Source: Planctomycetota bacterium (GTDB lineage Bacteria; Planctomycetota; UBA8742; UBA2392). From it: a stretch of 64,000 nt of DNA. Shown here piece by piece: positions 24,275 to 32,650 of the stretch; within the stretch, counting starts at the first letter, position 1; every line of letters starts with the position of its first letter. The notes beneath the pieces are model-generated. The model ran no database searches. It saw only the letters and a program-made list of their open reading frames with translations, and was not told the origin of the DNA. The translations under genes and the position numbers were made by a program. The DNA lies in contig JADJRK010000001.1 of the NCBI GenBank assembly GCA_016712285.1, positions 3,038,001 to 3,102,000 of the forward strand, given 5' to 3'.

Positions 24275-27093
24275 CCAAGCCTGCGTCTGCGGCGCGCCAA
24301 GGTTGCGGCCGAAGCCACTGCTGCCAGGCCAAGCCACCACGGGCTGCTGCCGCCCACGGCGCACCCGCCGCCGCTGCCGCCGGCATTCTTCTTCTGGGGC
24401 AGCGACAGGTTGAAGTTGACTGTGCCCGGCGTGGTCGGGTTGTCGGGGCCGCCGCCGGTGACGGTGACTGTGGTGGTGCCCAGCGGGATCGCCTGCGCGA
24501 TAATCCACGTCCAGCTTACGCTGCGCACCTGCCCGATGGCGATGTTCATCGGCAGCGTCTGGGTTGGCCCGGTGGGCCCGGCAAACAAGCCCGTGATGTC
24601 TACGCCGCCCTGCGTGAAGGCAAACGTGATCGGCGGAGTGTCGCCAAACACGCCGCCCGCGGTGCCGTCGTTGCGTACGATCAACGTGACGGTCACGGTG
24701 CCACCGGGGTTGGTTTGGCCGGTGGCCTGCACCTGCTGGTAGACCAGCAGCGGCGCCGGCGCCTGGCCGCCGGACAGTGTGAACGTCCCGCTCGGGTTGC
24801 CCAGCAGCGGGTCTCCGTTGCTGTCGGTGGCAGCGACGTTGATGGTCACGACGCCGTTGGTGCATTGGGTGGTTGACGTCACGTCAAACACGAAGTTCTG
24901 GGTTGAAGTTGCCGCGATGGTGGCCGGCAGCGCCGGCGTCGGGCCGGTAATGGTGTACTGGCTGGTGACCACGGCGCCCGCCGCATGCGTGAGCGTGAGC
25001 GTGACGGTCGCAACATCTTCAGGGGTGGCCCCGATGTTTTCGATGGCGACGGTGACCTGCGTCGTGCCCGGCGCGACCAGTGCCGTCGGGTTTGCAGAAA
25101 CGCTGTTCAGGCGCAGCGTGGGCAGCGGGTTGGCGCCATTGATATTGACGTTGATCGAGAAGGTCGCGCCCAGGCTGTTCCAGCGCTGGATGGCAATGAA
25201 GATCGGCGCGGTGTTGGGGGCAGTCGTCCAGGTGCTGCCGGCAACGCCATTGACCGTCACGACTGAGCCCGGGTTGGCCTCATTGGTGAAGCTTGCGCCA
25301 AGCTGGCTGATTGCGCCCGTGGTTGCGAAGTTGGGCCCGAAGTTCTGGTCGAACACGACAAGGTCAAGGTCGGTGTTCGCGCCGCCGTCGTAGATCAGCG
25401 AAATTGCAACCGTGTGGTTGCGCTGCACGCTGGGAATGCGGAACCAGTCTTGGAAGTCCATTGCGCGCAAGCCGCTGTTCATGCCTCGCTGAAGCTCAAG
25501 GTATGTGTTGCCGGTTGCGAAGGCTTGCGCCGCGGTGTCGTTGGGTTCAGCACCATCTTCCGGCGCGATGTCAACGTTGGCGGCGCTGATCGTGACGGTC
25601 AGGCTGTAGGTCTGGGTCTGAGCGACGCCGCCCTGCACCAGGTTACCGCCGTTGACAATCTGCACCAGGAAGTCGCCGGACAGCCACGGCGTGTTACCGC
25701 TGTTGCCCACGCTGCCCCATGTGCCGACGATCTCGCTGGCTGTGGTACCACCCTTGGTCACGGTGTCGGTGTTATTGATGAACGAGAAATCCACCAGGTC
25801 TGCGGCCAGGCCGGGCGTGGTGGCGTTGGGCTGATACAGAAGGATGTCCAGGTCGTCGGTGGCCGGGGCGTTTACGGTCAGGCGCACGTTCAGGTTGTCG
25901 CCGTCGGCCAGGGTGACCTTGTACCAGTCCTGCTCGGTGCCGTCGGGGTTGAACAGCAGGCGCAGGTTGCTGGTGGTGCCGGCTGGCAGGGTCGTCGCGT
26001 CTGCAGCGGTGTCGTTTTCCGTGGGGCTGCCTTCCAGCGCGTCGTCGCTGGCGGCGGTCAGCGTGAACTCGATGTCATAGTTGCCCATGACGTTGGCGAC
26101 GCCGATAGTGCCGCCACTGGTGTCCCATACGCCGACCTGGAAATAGTAGACACCAGCCGACAGCGCCGGCGTGGTGATCTGCTCGCTGGTATTGGGTGTG
26201 TTGACCACGGCGATCAGGGTGCTGGACCAGCCGTTTGGAAAGCTGTCGGTCGCGCCCGCCAGCGGTTGCCCGGCGGCGCTGGCAGGAATCATCAGCCCGT
26301 CATCGCGCACCCAGTACACGTCGAAGTTGGTGGTGGCGGCCGGCAGGTTCAAAAAGTTGTCCAGGTCCACGGTGATGATGGCCGGGGCCGTCAGGTTGAC
26401 CATGTAGTAGTCAAAGCCGCGCCAGCTCATGGCCGTGAACAGTTTGCTGTTGGCCGCGCCATAGCCGCTGGGTGTCGCGTCAGACGGGTTGCCGGACGAA
26501 AAATTGGGGTTGGGCGAGTACCCGGGCAGGTTGTTGCTGACACTGCCTTCCGCGGTGTCGAGGTTTGAAAACTCAATCGCCAGCTCGTAGGGGACCTGGC
26601 TGCCTGACGGAAGTGCCGTGGGGCTATACACGCGAATGCAGTAGACCGTGCCGGCAGTCACCGCGACGGTGGCGGTGACGCCATCGTACAGGTCAAAGCC
26701 TGGGTTGGGATTGCTCGGCGAGGCAAGCGCAACGTGGCTGCCCACGCCCGGCCCGGCCAGCACCGTGGCCCCAGTCGCATCGGTGATCTGCAGTTCGACC
26801 AGCGTGTTGAGCGCGCCGGTCTGGTTGAGAAAGACGGTCATGTTGCCGGCTGGCACAGGAAACGCGTTGCCGACGGCAAACCAGTCCTGGTCGTTGGCAA
26901 GCAGGAAAAGCTGGTCGTCGATCGGGTTGCCGCCAACGGCAAGGCTCAAGCCGGCGATCGATGCCGACGGCGCGATCATGTTGAACATGTCGGGCGCGGT
27001 GGCTGCGGTGTTGTTGGGTTCCCACTGGTCGTTGGTTGCCTGTGCGGCAATCGGGGTGCAAAGCAGGGCGAGCAGGATGGCGAAGTTGCGCAC
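24271..27093 (-). CDS. Large secreted PPC/CARDB-like protein with Cys-containing C-terminal sorting tail
   Basis: 940 residues. A signal peptide (start to AAQAT) precedes a chain of beta domains. Each PPC-like segment contains a D-W-(F/Y) core as in DQDWFAVGNAF, EQDWYKVTLADGD and FQDWFRIPSV, with acidic EPND/EPNN openings typical of pre-peptidase C-terminal domains. The final third has CARDB-like domains (TTQVTVAIENIGATPEDV and GTVTVTLIVRNDGTAGGVF). The C-terminus is a Gly-rich GGSGGGCAVGG, a hydrophobic stretch PWWLGLAAVASAAT and an Arg cluster. This is the same Cys-tail type as in 8041-8583. No protease domain is present, so it is a surface protein of unknown binding role. A GGAGGACA ribosome-binding site precedes it. 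Confidence 0.8.
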   Translation of the reverse strand: MRNFAILLALLCTPIAAQATNDQWEPNNTAATAPDMFNMIAPSASIAGLSLAVGGNPIDDQLFLLANDQDWFAVGNAFPVPAGNMTVFLNQTGALNTLVELQITDATGATVLAGPGVGSHVALASPSNPNPGFDLYDGVTATVAVTAGTVYCIRVYSPTALPSGSQVPYELAIEFSNLDTAEGSVSNNLPGYSPNPNFSSGNPSDATPSGYGAANSKLFTAMSWRGFDYYMVNLTAPAIITVDLDNFLNLPAATTNFDVYWVRDDGLMIPASAAGQPLAGATDSFPNGWSSTLIAVVNTPNTSEQITTPALSAGVYYFQVGVWDTSGGTIGVANVMGNYDIEFTLTAASDDALEGSPTENDTAADATTLPAGTTSNLRLLFNPDGTEQDWYKVTLADGDNLNVRLTVNAPATDDLDILLYQPNATTPGLAADLVDFSFINNTDTVTKGGTTASEIVGTWGSVGNSGNTPWLSGDFLVQIVNGGNLVQGGVAQTQTYSLTVTISAANVDIAPEDGAEPNDTAAQAFATGNTYLELQRGMNSGLRAMDFQDWFRIPSVQRNHTVAISLIYDGGANTDLDLVVFDQNFGPNFATTGAISQLGASFTNEANPGSVVTVNGVAGSTWTTAPNTAPIFIAIQRWNSLGATFSINVNINGANPLPTLRLNSVSANPTALVAPGTTQVTVAIENIGATPEDVATVTLTLTHAAGAVVTSQYTITGPTPALPATIAATSTQNFVFDVTSTTQCTNGVVTINVAATDSNGDPLLGNPSGTFTLSGGQAPAPLLVYQQVQATGQTNPGGTVTVTLIVRNDGTAGGVFGDTPPITFAFTQGGVDITGLFAGPTGPTQTLPMNIAIGQVRSVSWTWIIAQAIPLGTTTVTVTGGGPDNPTTPGTVNFNLSLPQKKNAGGSGGGCAVGGSSPWWLGLAAVASAATLARRRRRLG

Positions 27094-27314
27094 GGGGTGT
27101 CCTCCACATCAATCGCCGCGAGGCCAAATGGCCTGCGGCCCTGCAGTTACGCAGGAAGCCGAAATTCCGGGCCCCAAGGGGGAGTACGCACTACTCAGAG
27201 TAGTGTTTGTCGGAATGATTTCAATGATCGTGCCCGTTGGGCGGCGTATTGCGCCGGCCGGGCGGCGAATGCCTTGGCCGAATCCGGTTGCCGGTGCTTG
27301 GTTCAGGCTGTATT

Positions 27315-27330
27315 GTCAGTTCAGACTGAC
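27315..27330. promoter_or_regulatory. GTCA-N8-TGAC inverted repeat upstream of the GbsR/MarR gene
   Basis: GTCAGT TCAG ACTGAC is a perfect 6-bp-arm palindrome 18 bases before the regulator's start. The same GTCA-N8-TGAC spacing recurs at 27933-27948 before the membrane operon. It is probably the regulator's operator. The 255-base gap 27094-27348 has no other feature I can support. Confidence 0.6.
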
Positions 27331-27348
27331 GGAACAGAGGATATCGCC

Positions 27349-27909
27349 ATGACAGCCTCCGAGACACGCGCCGAAGTCGAAGACCGCTTCATTGAGGTCT
27401 GGGGCGAAATCTCGGGTATGTGGGGCGTCAACAAGTCCGTCGGCCGCGTGCACGCCCTGCTGTACCTGCACAGCGGCAAACTCGACATCGACAGCATCGC
27501 CCAGCGCCTGCAGATCTCGCATGGCAACGCCAGCACCAGCATTCGCGACCTGATGGCGTGGGGCGTCGTCAAGCGCGTTCACAAGCCCGGCGACCGCAAG
27601 ACGTTCTTCGAAGCCGAGCAGGACCCCTGGACCTGGTTCCATACCACCATCCGCGAGCGCCGCCGCCGCGAAGTGGTGCCGGTCATGGAGCGCCTGCACG
27701 AAGCCGCAGGCTTCGCCGAAGGCGCCGCCAAGGGCACCAAGGGCCCCGAGCGCAAAGAGCTGGAGGACTTGCAGCGGCAGGTCGCGCGTTTTGCCGACTT
27801 TGCGCACGAGTTTGTGGACCTGATCGACGCGTTTCTGGGTATGGGCCACGGCCGCATGGCCAAGGCGTTTCGCATGCTTGCCAAGCTGATGCCGAAGGAC
27901 CGCGGCTGA
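27349..27909 (+). CDS. GbsR/MarR-family transcriptional regulator
   Basis: 186 residues from ATG 27349, preceded by CAGAGG. The winged-helix core (residues 5-85) matches the GbsR family: FIEVWGEISGMWGVNKSVGRVHALLYL, DIDSIAQRLQISHGNASTSIRDLMAWGVVKRVHKPGDRKTFFEAE. GbsR-type proteins regulate compatible-solute, lipid or envelope genes in various bacteria. The C-terminal 90 residues are helical and rich in basic and acidic residues, likely for dimerisation. The palindrome GTCA-N8-TGAC lies in front of it and in front of the next gene, so autoregulation and control of the following membrane genes are expected. The inducer is unknown. Confidence 0.88.
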   Translation: MTASETRAEVEDRFIEVWGEISGMWGVNKSVGRVHALLYLHSGKLDIDSIAQRLQISHGNASTSIRDLMAWGVVKRVHKPGDRKTFFEAEQDPWTWFHTTIRERRRREVVPVMERLHEAAGFAEGAAKGTKGPERKELEDLQRQVARFADFAHEFVDLIDAFLGMGHGRMAKAFRMLAKLMPKDRG

Positions 27910-27929
27910 TGTTTTTTGTTTTGCCTGTA

Positions 27930-27951
27930 ACCGTCAATATATTCTGACGGT
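27930..27951. promoter_or_regulatory. ACCGTCA-N8-TGACGGT operator before the membrane operon
   Basis: A perfect 7-bp-arm palindrome with an 8-base AT-rich spacer (27930-27936 and 27945-27951) lies 25 bases before the start at 27977. It shares the GTCA-N8-TGAC core with 27315-27330, and overlaps the likely promoter region. Confidence 0.65.
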
Positions 27952-27976
27952 ACTGAATATAGAACGGAGGTGGGCC

Positions 27977-28543
27977 ATGTACGCCGAGACTCTCAGAAGC
28001 AGATTCGACACACGCCTGCCCGAAGACAGCGGCGAATGGCTGGCCCTGCCCCTGAAGTTTCGCGACCTGCCGCTGAACACCAGCGGCTGGCAGGGCACCC
28101 GCACCAATCCATCCTGGCCCAGAATCCACGGCTTGGCAGCACTCTCTGCCGGTCTGTTCGTTGTCGCGTGCGTTGTCGGGTGGCTGCTGACGGCTGCGAG
28201 CAAAGAGTTCATCGGCCCGCTCTGGTTCGTGCCGGCACTGGGCACTCCGCTGGCGGCGGCTTTTGCGGCGGGTGCGGTACCGGTGAGACTGATCGGCCGA
28301 GAACGCCCTGTATTGGCCTTCGAGGCCATGATCAGCCCTGTCATCACGAGCCTGATGCTGCCAGTCATCGCCGGTGTGCTGGTCTTTGCTGCCTATGCCC
28401 TGGATAGCCAGGCGGACCGGGCATTCGGGATCGCGCTCGCGTACGCAGCGATGTTCCTGTGCATGATGATGCTCTGCCTGCCGTTCCTGCTGATCGGCGC
28501 AAGCTACGCCCTGCGCGAGCAGGACAAGCGGGGCGCGCCATGA
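27977..28543 (+). CDS. Membrane protein, first gene of the GbsR-linked operon
   Basis: 188 residues with a strong CGGAGG site. The N-terminal 50 residues are soluble and polar (MYAETLRSRFDTRLPEDSG). Four hydrophobic segments follow at about residues 52-73, 82-100, 115-140 and 150-177. No known family or catalytic motif is seen. The stop overlaps the next start (ATGA), as do the next junctions, so the three genes form one translationally coupled operon under the twin operator. Function unknown; the linked wax-synthase-like gene suggests lipid or envelope work. Confidence 0.7.
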   Translation: MYAETLRSRFDTRLPEDSGEWLALPLKFRDLPLNTSGWQGTRTNPSWPRIHGLAALSAGLFVVACVVGWLLTAASKEFIGPLWFVPALGTPLAAAFAAGAVPVRLIGRERPVLAFEAMISPVITSLMLPVIAGVLVFAAYALDSQADRAFGIALAYAAMFLCMMMLCLPFLLIGASYALREQDKRGAP

Positions 28544-28971
28544 CTGACGAAACGTTGATGTGGCTAATCCGGGCGGCGGGCGCCGGGCACTTTGCCGTGG
28601 TGGCCGCCAGCACGGGCGCGCCTAAAGTCCTGCGCTGGAAAGAAGAGCTGGCACGGTTGCGTCCCCTGAACCGGCAGATATTCAGCACCTACGCCGGCTA
28701 CATCCTGACCATCAACTTGCTGTTCGGCTTGATCTCGATTGCAGCGCCGCAATGGCTGATTGACCGCACGCCGCTGGCTGCCTGCATATGCGGGTTCATT
28801 GCGCTGTACTGGGGCGCGCGCCTGTTGCTCCAGTTCGTCTATTACGACAACAGCGCCGCCCCGCCGGGCTTTCAATACAAGCTGGCCGAGTGGGTCTTCA
28901 TTGCCCACTTTGCGTACTTCACCGGCGTCTTCGGTTTCGCCGGCGTCCGCAACCTGATGGCTGCGCCATGA
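28540..28971 (+). CDS. Small polytopic membrane protein
   Basis: 143 residues; start ATG 28540 overlaps the previous stop by four bases. Three to four membrane segments are visible (residues about 7-24, 49-68, 75-95 and 117-138). Conserved-looking elements are WKEELARLRPLNRQIFSTYAGYIL and the Y-Y-D segment FVYYDNSAAPPG. No named family is recognised. Its stop overlaps the wax-synthase-like gene, again ATGA. It probably acts in a membrane complex with its neighbours. Confidence 0.7.
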   Translation: MTDETLMWLIRAAGAGHFAVVAASTGAPKVLRWKEELARLRPLNRQIFSTYAGYILTINLLFGLISIAAPQWLIDRTPLAACICGFIALYWGARLLLQFVYYDNSAAPPGFQYKLAEWVFIAHFAYFTGVFGFAGVRNLMAAP

Positions 28972-29885
28972 ACGCCTACTCCCCAGCCGACTGGCACGCG
29001 CTGCTTCTGCTCGCCGGGATGTGCGGCGGCTTGCTGGCGTTGGGGTTGCTGGTGCGGCGGTTCAAGTTTGCGCCAGTGGCGTGGTTGGCCGGGCCGCCCG
29101 CCGTTGTCGCAACGCACTGGCTGCTGCGCCTCGAGCCGCCGGGCGTGCGCATGCTGGCGCTGATCCCCGTGCTCTTGCTGTGGATGAAAGCCGTAGTCAC
29201 AGCCGCGAGCCCGGAAAAACCGCTTGCAACGCGCTGGCTGCCGTGGGCAACGCTGTGGCCGGGGATGCGCCTTGCAAGCGCTTCTCCGGAGCGGCGCATA
29301 GGCCGCGTGCGCGACACGCGGTTGCTGGTGCGGGGGCTGGCCAGCATTGCGTGCGGGTTGGCCTTGATACTTGCTGCCCACGGCGTGTGGCGGTACTTCG
29401 ACAGTGCGTGGCTTGCCACGCCGCCATTGCTCGTCGGGATCAGCCTGTGTCTGCACTTCGGCCTGTTCAGCCTGCTGGCCTGGGCGTGGCGTGCCAAGCC
29501 GCTGTTTCGCAACCCGCTGCTGAGCGGCAGCCTGCGCGAGTTCTGGGGCAGGCGCTGGAACCTGGCGTTCAGCGAAATGATGCAGGAGTCTATCCAGCGC
29601 CCGCTGCGGCGTCGCCCGCGCACAGCCACAGCCGCGATCTTCCTGTTTAGCGGCTTGCTTCACGAAGTCGCGATCAGTCTGCCGGTGCAGGCGGGGTGGG
29701 GCTTGCCGATGCTGTATTTTGCACTCAACGGAGCGGCGACGATGATCGAGCCCCGGGTCATCACGCCCGGCAGCAAGGTCGCGCGGGTCTGGACGGCATT
29801 CTGGGTGTTAGCGCCCCTGCCGCTGCTGTTTCACCCATGGTTTATTCAGGGCGTTGTCTGGCCGATCGCGGGGATCAAACTGTGA
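28968..29885 (+). CDS. Wax-synthase-like MBOAT acyltransferase
   Basis: 305 residues, seven or so hydrophobic segments. The central motif NPLLSGSLREFWGRRWNLAF (about residues 179-198) and FLFSGLLHEVAIS (about 224-236) match the plant-type wax synthase group of membrane-bound O-acyltransferases: an FW-x-(R)-W signature and a Ser-Gly-x-x-His-Glu active-site segment. Enzymes of this type esterify fatty alcohols with acyl-CoA, or transfer acyl groups to other hydroxyls. The real substrate here is unknown. It is third in the operon after a GbsR regulator; a downstream membrane gene begins across its stop. Confidence 0.65.
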   Translation: MNAYSPADWHALLLLAGMCGGLLALGLLVRRFKFAPVAWLAGPPAVVATHWLLRLEPPGVRMLALIPVLLLWMKAVVTAASPEKPLATRWLPWATLWPGMRLASASPERRIGRVRDTRLLVRGLASIACGLALILAAHGVWRYFDSAWLATPPLLVGISLCLHFGLFSLLAWAWRAKPLFRNPLLSGSLREFWGRRWNLAFSEMMQESIQRPLRRRPRTATAAIFLFSGLLHEVAISLPVQAGWGLPMLYFALNGAATMIEPRVITPGSKVARVWTAFWVLAPLPLLFHPWFIQGVVWPIAGIKL

Positions 29886-29986
29886 ACAATGAACTCTCTA
29901 CAGGCAGTCCCATGCCGGGGCCGACTTTCGGCCGCAGGCTCAGCTCGGGCGTCGTTCCGGTGGCGTATTCTTCGACTCGTTTTCCA

Positions 29987-30481
29987 ATGGACGTAAGAGA
30001 ACCTCCCGGCCCCGCTCGGATACTGCTCGCGATTGCGGCGTTTGTCGTTAGCTGCGGGCTTCTCGCCTGGGCAACGCTTCTTGTCGGTGTGCATGTGTTC
30101 GAGTCTGATTCCGTCTGGCCGATCACAGCCCTGATGGTGGTGGTGTCACCAGCGGTGTCCGCGGTTGTTTCGACTGTGCTGCTTTGCCAGCGGCGCGCGA
30201 TTCGGCGCGACACAACACTAAGCGTGACGCTGGCGGGCGCTGTTGCGTTCGTGTTGTTGGTGTCCGTGCTGGCCGGGCTTGCCTCGTCGGACACTCCCAT
30301 CGAGTTTCTTTGCACCACCGGGCAAATCCTGCTCTTGACCACTGTGTTGGGCTCTGTGCCGGGCTTGCCGGGAACGATGTTTGCCGCCGCGTGGACTGAG
30401 CGGTTTATGGCAAGGGCACAAGCCAAGGCCGACCGCTGGCGCAGGGCGAGACAGTGGACCCACCCAACGGATAGCCGATGA
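29987..30481 (+). CDS. Membrane protein of unknown function
   Basis: 164 residues from ATG 29987 (MDVREPPGPARILLAIAAF). In-frame starts GTG 29882 and ATG 29912 would extend it by 35 or 25 residues; the GTG overlaps the wax-synthase stop, so coupling would favour the longer form. Four hydrophobic segments are visible (about 12-33, 42-68, 80-105 and 112-130 of the short form), with a basic C-terminus RARQWTHPTDSR. Not recognised. Confidence 0.6.
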   Translation: MDVREPPGPARILLAIAAFVVSCGLLAWATLLVGVHVFESDSVWPITALMVVVSPAVSAVVSTVLLCQRRAIRRDTTLSVTLAGAVAFVLLVSVLAGLASSDTPIEFLCTTGQILLLTTVLGSVPGLPGTMFAAAWTERFMARAQAKADRWRRARQWTHPTDSR

Positions 30482-30520
30482 GGAGACTCGCCGATTGATT
30501 GGTGTCAGAGGGAGACCGCG

Positions 30521-31042
30521 ATGGCTGACGAAAGTGCTTCCGCCGCAAGAATGGTTCGACCAACTCTGTCGCCGCCCGCCCTAGTTTTTGCGTCAGTTTG
30601 CGTCGCGGTGCTTCAGAGTGTCCTGTTCATTGGCTGTATCTTCTGGACACCGCTCCGGACCAATCTGCTTTGGGGAGGCCGAGACGACTGGTTCCTGTGG
30701 CTTCTGGGCATACCGATTGGACTTACCACCACGTTTGTGGTTCTCGCGACCCTCAGAGTGTTCTGGCGCGTAGACCGGTGGCAGGCGGCCTTTGTCGCAG
30801 CGAGCGCGTTTCTTCTCGCGCCGGCTATCCTAAGTCTGGCGGCTGCCGGGGCAGCAACCGCACAGCTCCTGATCGATGCCGATGCTCCGAACTACGAGAT
30901 CTGTACAAGTGGTATTGTCGCTGGCGGGTTCTCCATCCTGTACCTTTCAATTCCCTCGGTTCCTGGGTCTTTGGTGGGCGCGTGGTGCTCGCTTTGCGGT
31001 ACTCATTCACCGAGGAAGCCGGTGTCAGTGAAAAACGTTTGA
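30521..31042 (+). CDS. Four-helix membrane protein
   Basis: 173 residues, starting ATG 30521 with GGGAGACCGCG upstream. Hydrophobic segments lie at about 17-45, 58-80, 88-115 and 130-155. The rest is short loops; the C-terminus has CSLCGTHSP. It lies 39 bases after the preceding membrane gene and 17 before the CPBP protease. Size and topology resemble 29987-30481, and the two may be distant paralogues. No function assigned. Confidence 0.65.
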   Translation: MADESASAARMVRPTLSPPALVFASVCVAVLQSVLFIGCIFWTPLRTNLLWGGRDDWFLWLLGIPIGLTTTFVVLATLRVFWRVDRWQAAFVAASAFLLAPAILSLAAAGAATAQLLIDADAPNYEICTSGIVAGGFSILYLSIPSVPGSLVGAWCSLCGTHSPRKPVSVKNV

Positions 31043-31059
31043 GCGACCACAGGGCGTAA

Positions 31060-31680
31060 ATGAAGAAGCTCGCTCGGGATGAGATTGCAGCGCTGGGTCT
31101 GGCCCTTGGCGGCCTGGGGCTGATGTTTGTCCTCACCGAGTATGTGGGCAACCTCTGGTACCGGCTTTCGTGGTTCTACGTCGCCATGATTCCTGCGGCG
31201 CTGTTACTGGTGCGCCTTGAGTGGAAGAAGCTGTTCAAGTTTGAACCTAAGCACGCGCTGTGGGGTGTCGCAGCCGCAGCCATCCTTTACGGTGTCGGCT
31301 GGGTTGGCGCCCTGCTGTTGCGCGAAATCTGGCCCGGCGCAGGCGACGAAATCGAGCGCATGTACGCCGTGCTGGCGGACTTGCCCGGATGGCAGGTCTG
31401 GCCGCTGCTGTTGTTCATCATCGCCGGCGAAGAGCTTGTGTGGCGGCAGGCGGCAACGCAGCCGTTTGTGCAGCGCCTGAAAGACGGCGCCGCCGTGGTC
31501 GGCGGCGTGTTGTTCATGCTGGCGCATATCCCGTGGGCTCCGCCGATTCTTTGCCTGGCGTCGCTGTTCTTCGGCACGGCGTGGTCCTGGATGGCGGTGC
31601 GCACAAAGAGCTATTGGCCGCCGTTCATTGCGCACATTGGCTGGGACGTGCTGGTAATGTTTGTCGCGCGCTATGAATGA
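31060..31680 (+). CDS. CPBP-family intramembrane glutamic endopeptidase
   Basis: 206 residues with six or seven hydrophobic segments. The three conserved elements of the ABI/CPBP family are present: E-E-x-x-x-R as AGEELVWRQ (Glu124, Glu125, Arg129), F-x-x-x-H as FMLAH (His156), and H-x-x-x-D as HIGWD (His192, Asp196). These proteases cleave within membranes; relatives process CAAX prenylated proteins, bacteriocins, and C-terminal Cys sorting tails. Two such Cys tails occur in this window (8041-8583 and 24271-27093). It overlaps the downstream gene start by eight bases. Confidence 0.88.
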   Translation: MKKLARDEIAALGLALGGLGLMFVLTEYVGNLWYRLSWFYVAMIPAALLLVRLEWKKLFKFEPKHALWGVAAAAILYGVGWVGALLLREIWPGAGDEIERMYAVLADLPGWQVWPLLLFIIAGEELVWRQAATQPFVQRLKDGAAVVGGVLFMLAHIPWAPPILCLASLFFGTAWSWMAVRTKSYWPPFIAHIGWDVLVMFVARYE

Positions 31681-32650
31681 GCAACCAAGGAAGACCGTCT
31701 TGGCGAGTGACCGCACGAACAGGCTCAACCCGTCTGCGTTTCGTGCGCTGATTGGCGCGGTTGCATGGGCCGGGTGCTATCTGTGGTTTCAGCCGCCCTG
31801 GGAACTGGCGATGCTGTGGCTGGGTGCCCTCGTGCATGTCCCGCTGGCGATGGGGCTAATCCAGCCGGGGCCCGGGAAGTCCCGCCCCGATCAACTGTTG
31901 AAACTTGCCGCGCGCCTGCAACTGCCGGCTGCACTTTGTCTGGTCGCATCGTTTCAACCTGAGGTGCGCGGCATCTGGCTTGCGCTGCCTTGGATCGCGG
32001 TAACCGGCCTGTGCGGCGTTGCCGGTGCGTGGCGCGCGGTTGCGCGGGGCGTGCGGCGCACCGATGCGATTGCCGACTGTGGGCTCGTGCTGTTCGCGAT
32101 CAGCGGTGCGTGGGCCGGGGCCGCGGCGATGGAGTGGGCCGTGTTCGGCTTTCCGTTGCTGATCGGGTTGCTGGCTTCGGTTCACCAGCTCTATGCGGGG
32201 CTGGTGCTGCAGGTGGTGGCGTCGCGCATCGTTGCGTGGCGGCCGGGCCGGTTGCCGCTGATTGCCGCGATTTGCGTGTCCGTGGGCAACCCGCTGGTGG
32301 CCACGGGCATCACTTTGTCGCACGCCGGCGCGCCCGTGGCGTTTGAGTTCGGTTTCGTGCTGTTCTATGCGTGCGCGGTGATCGTGCTGGGCTGGTGCCA
32401 GCTGTTTCTGGCGCTGTGGCCGAAGTCCGGCTTGCCATTGGCGGCGCGGGTGTTGCTGGTGCTGTCTGACCTCGCGATGGGCACCGCCATGACGCTGGCG
32501 ATCATCTTCGCGTGGGGCACGCTGCGCGGTGTACCCACGCTGACCATTCCCGAGATGACTCCCTGGCACGGAACGCTGAATGCCGTCGGCTTTGGCCTGT
32601 GCGCCCTGGTCGGCTGGAACATTGCCGCGAAACACCGGCCTACTTGCTGA
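31673..32650 (+). CDS. YndJ-like polytopic membrane protein
   Basis: 325 residues from ATG 31673, overlapping the CPBP stop by eight bases. Eight or nine hydrophobic segments span the protein. The C-terminal MTPWHGTLNAVGFGLCALVGW resembles the conserved HG-x-x-N-x-x-G-F region of YndJ-type proteins, known from Bacillus and of unknown role. The match is weak, so the family call is tentative. It ends tail-to-tail with the S41-like gene on the other strand, overlapping by 11 bases. Confidence 0.55.
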   Translation: MNEQPRKTVLASDRTNRLNPSAFRALIGAVAWAGCYLWFQPPWELAMLWLGALVHVPLAMGLIQPGPGKSRPDQLLKLAARLQLPAALCLVASFQPEVRGIWLALPWIAVTGLCGVAGAWRAVARGVRRTDAIADCGLVLFAISGAWAGAAAMEWAVFGFPLLIGLLASVHQLYAGLVLQVVASRIVAWRPGRLPLIAAICVSVGNPLVATGITLSHAGAPVAFEFGFVLFYACAVIVLGWCQLFLALWPKSGLPLAARVLLVLSDLAMGTAMTLAIIFAWGTLRGVPTLTIPEMTPWHGTLNAVGFGLCALVGWNIAAKHRPTC

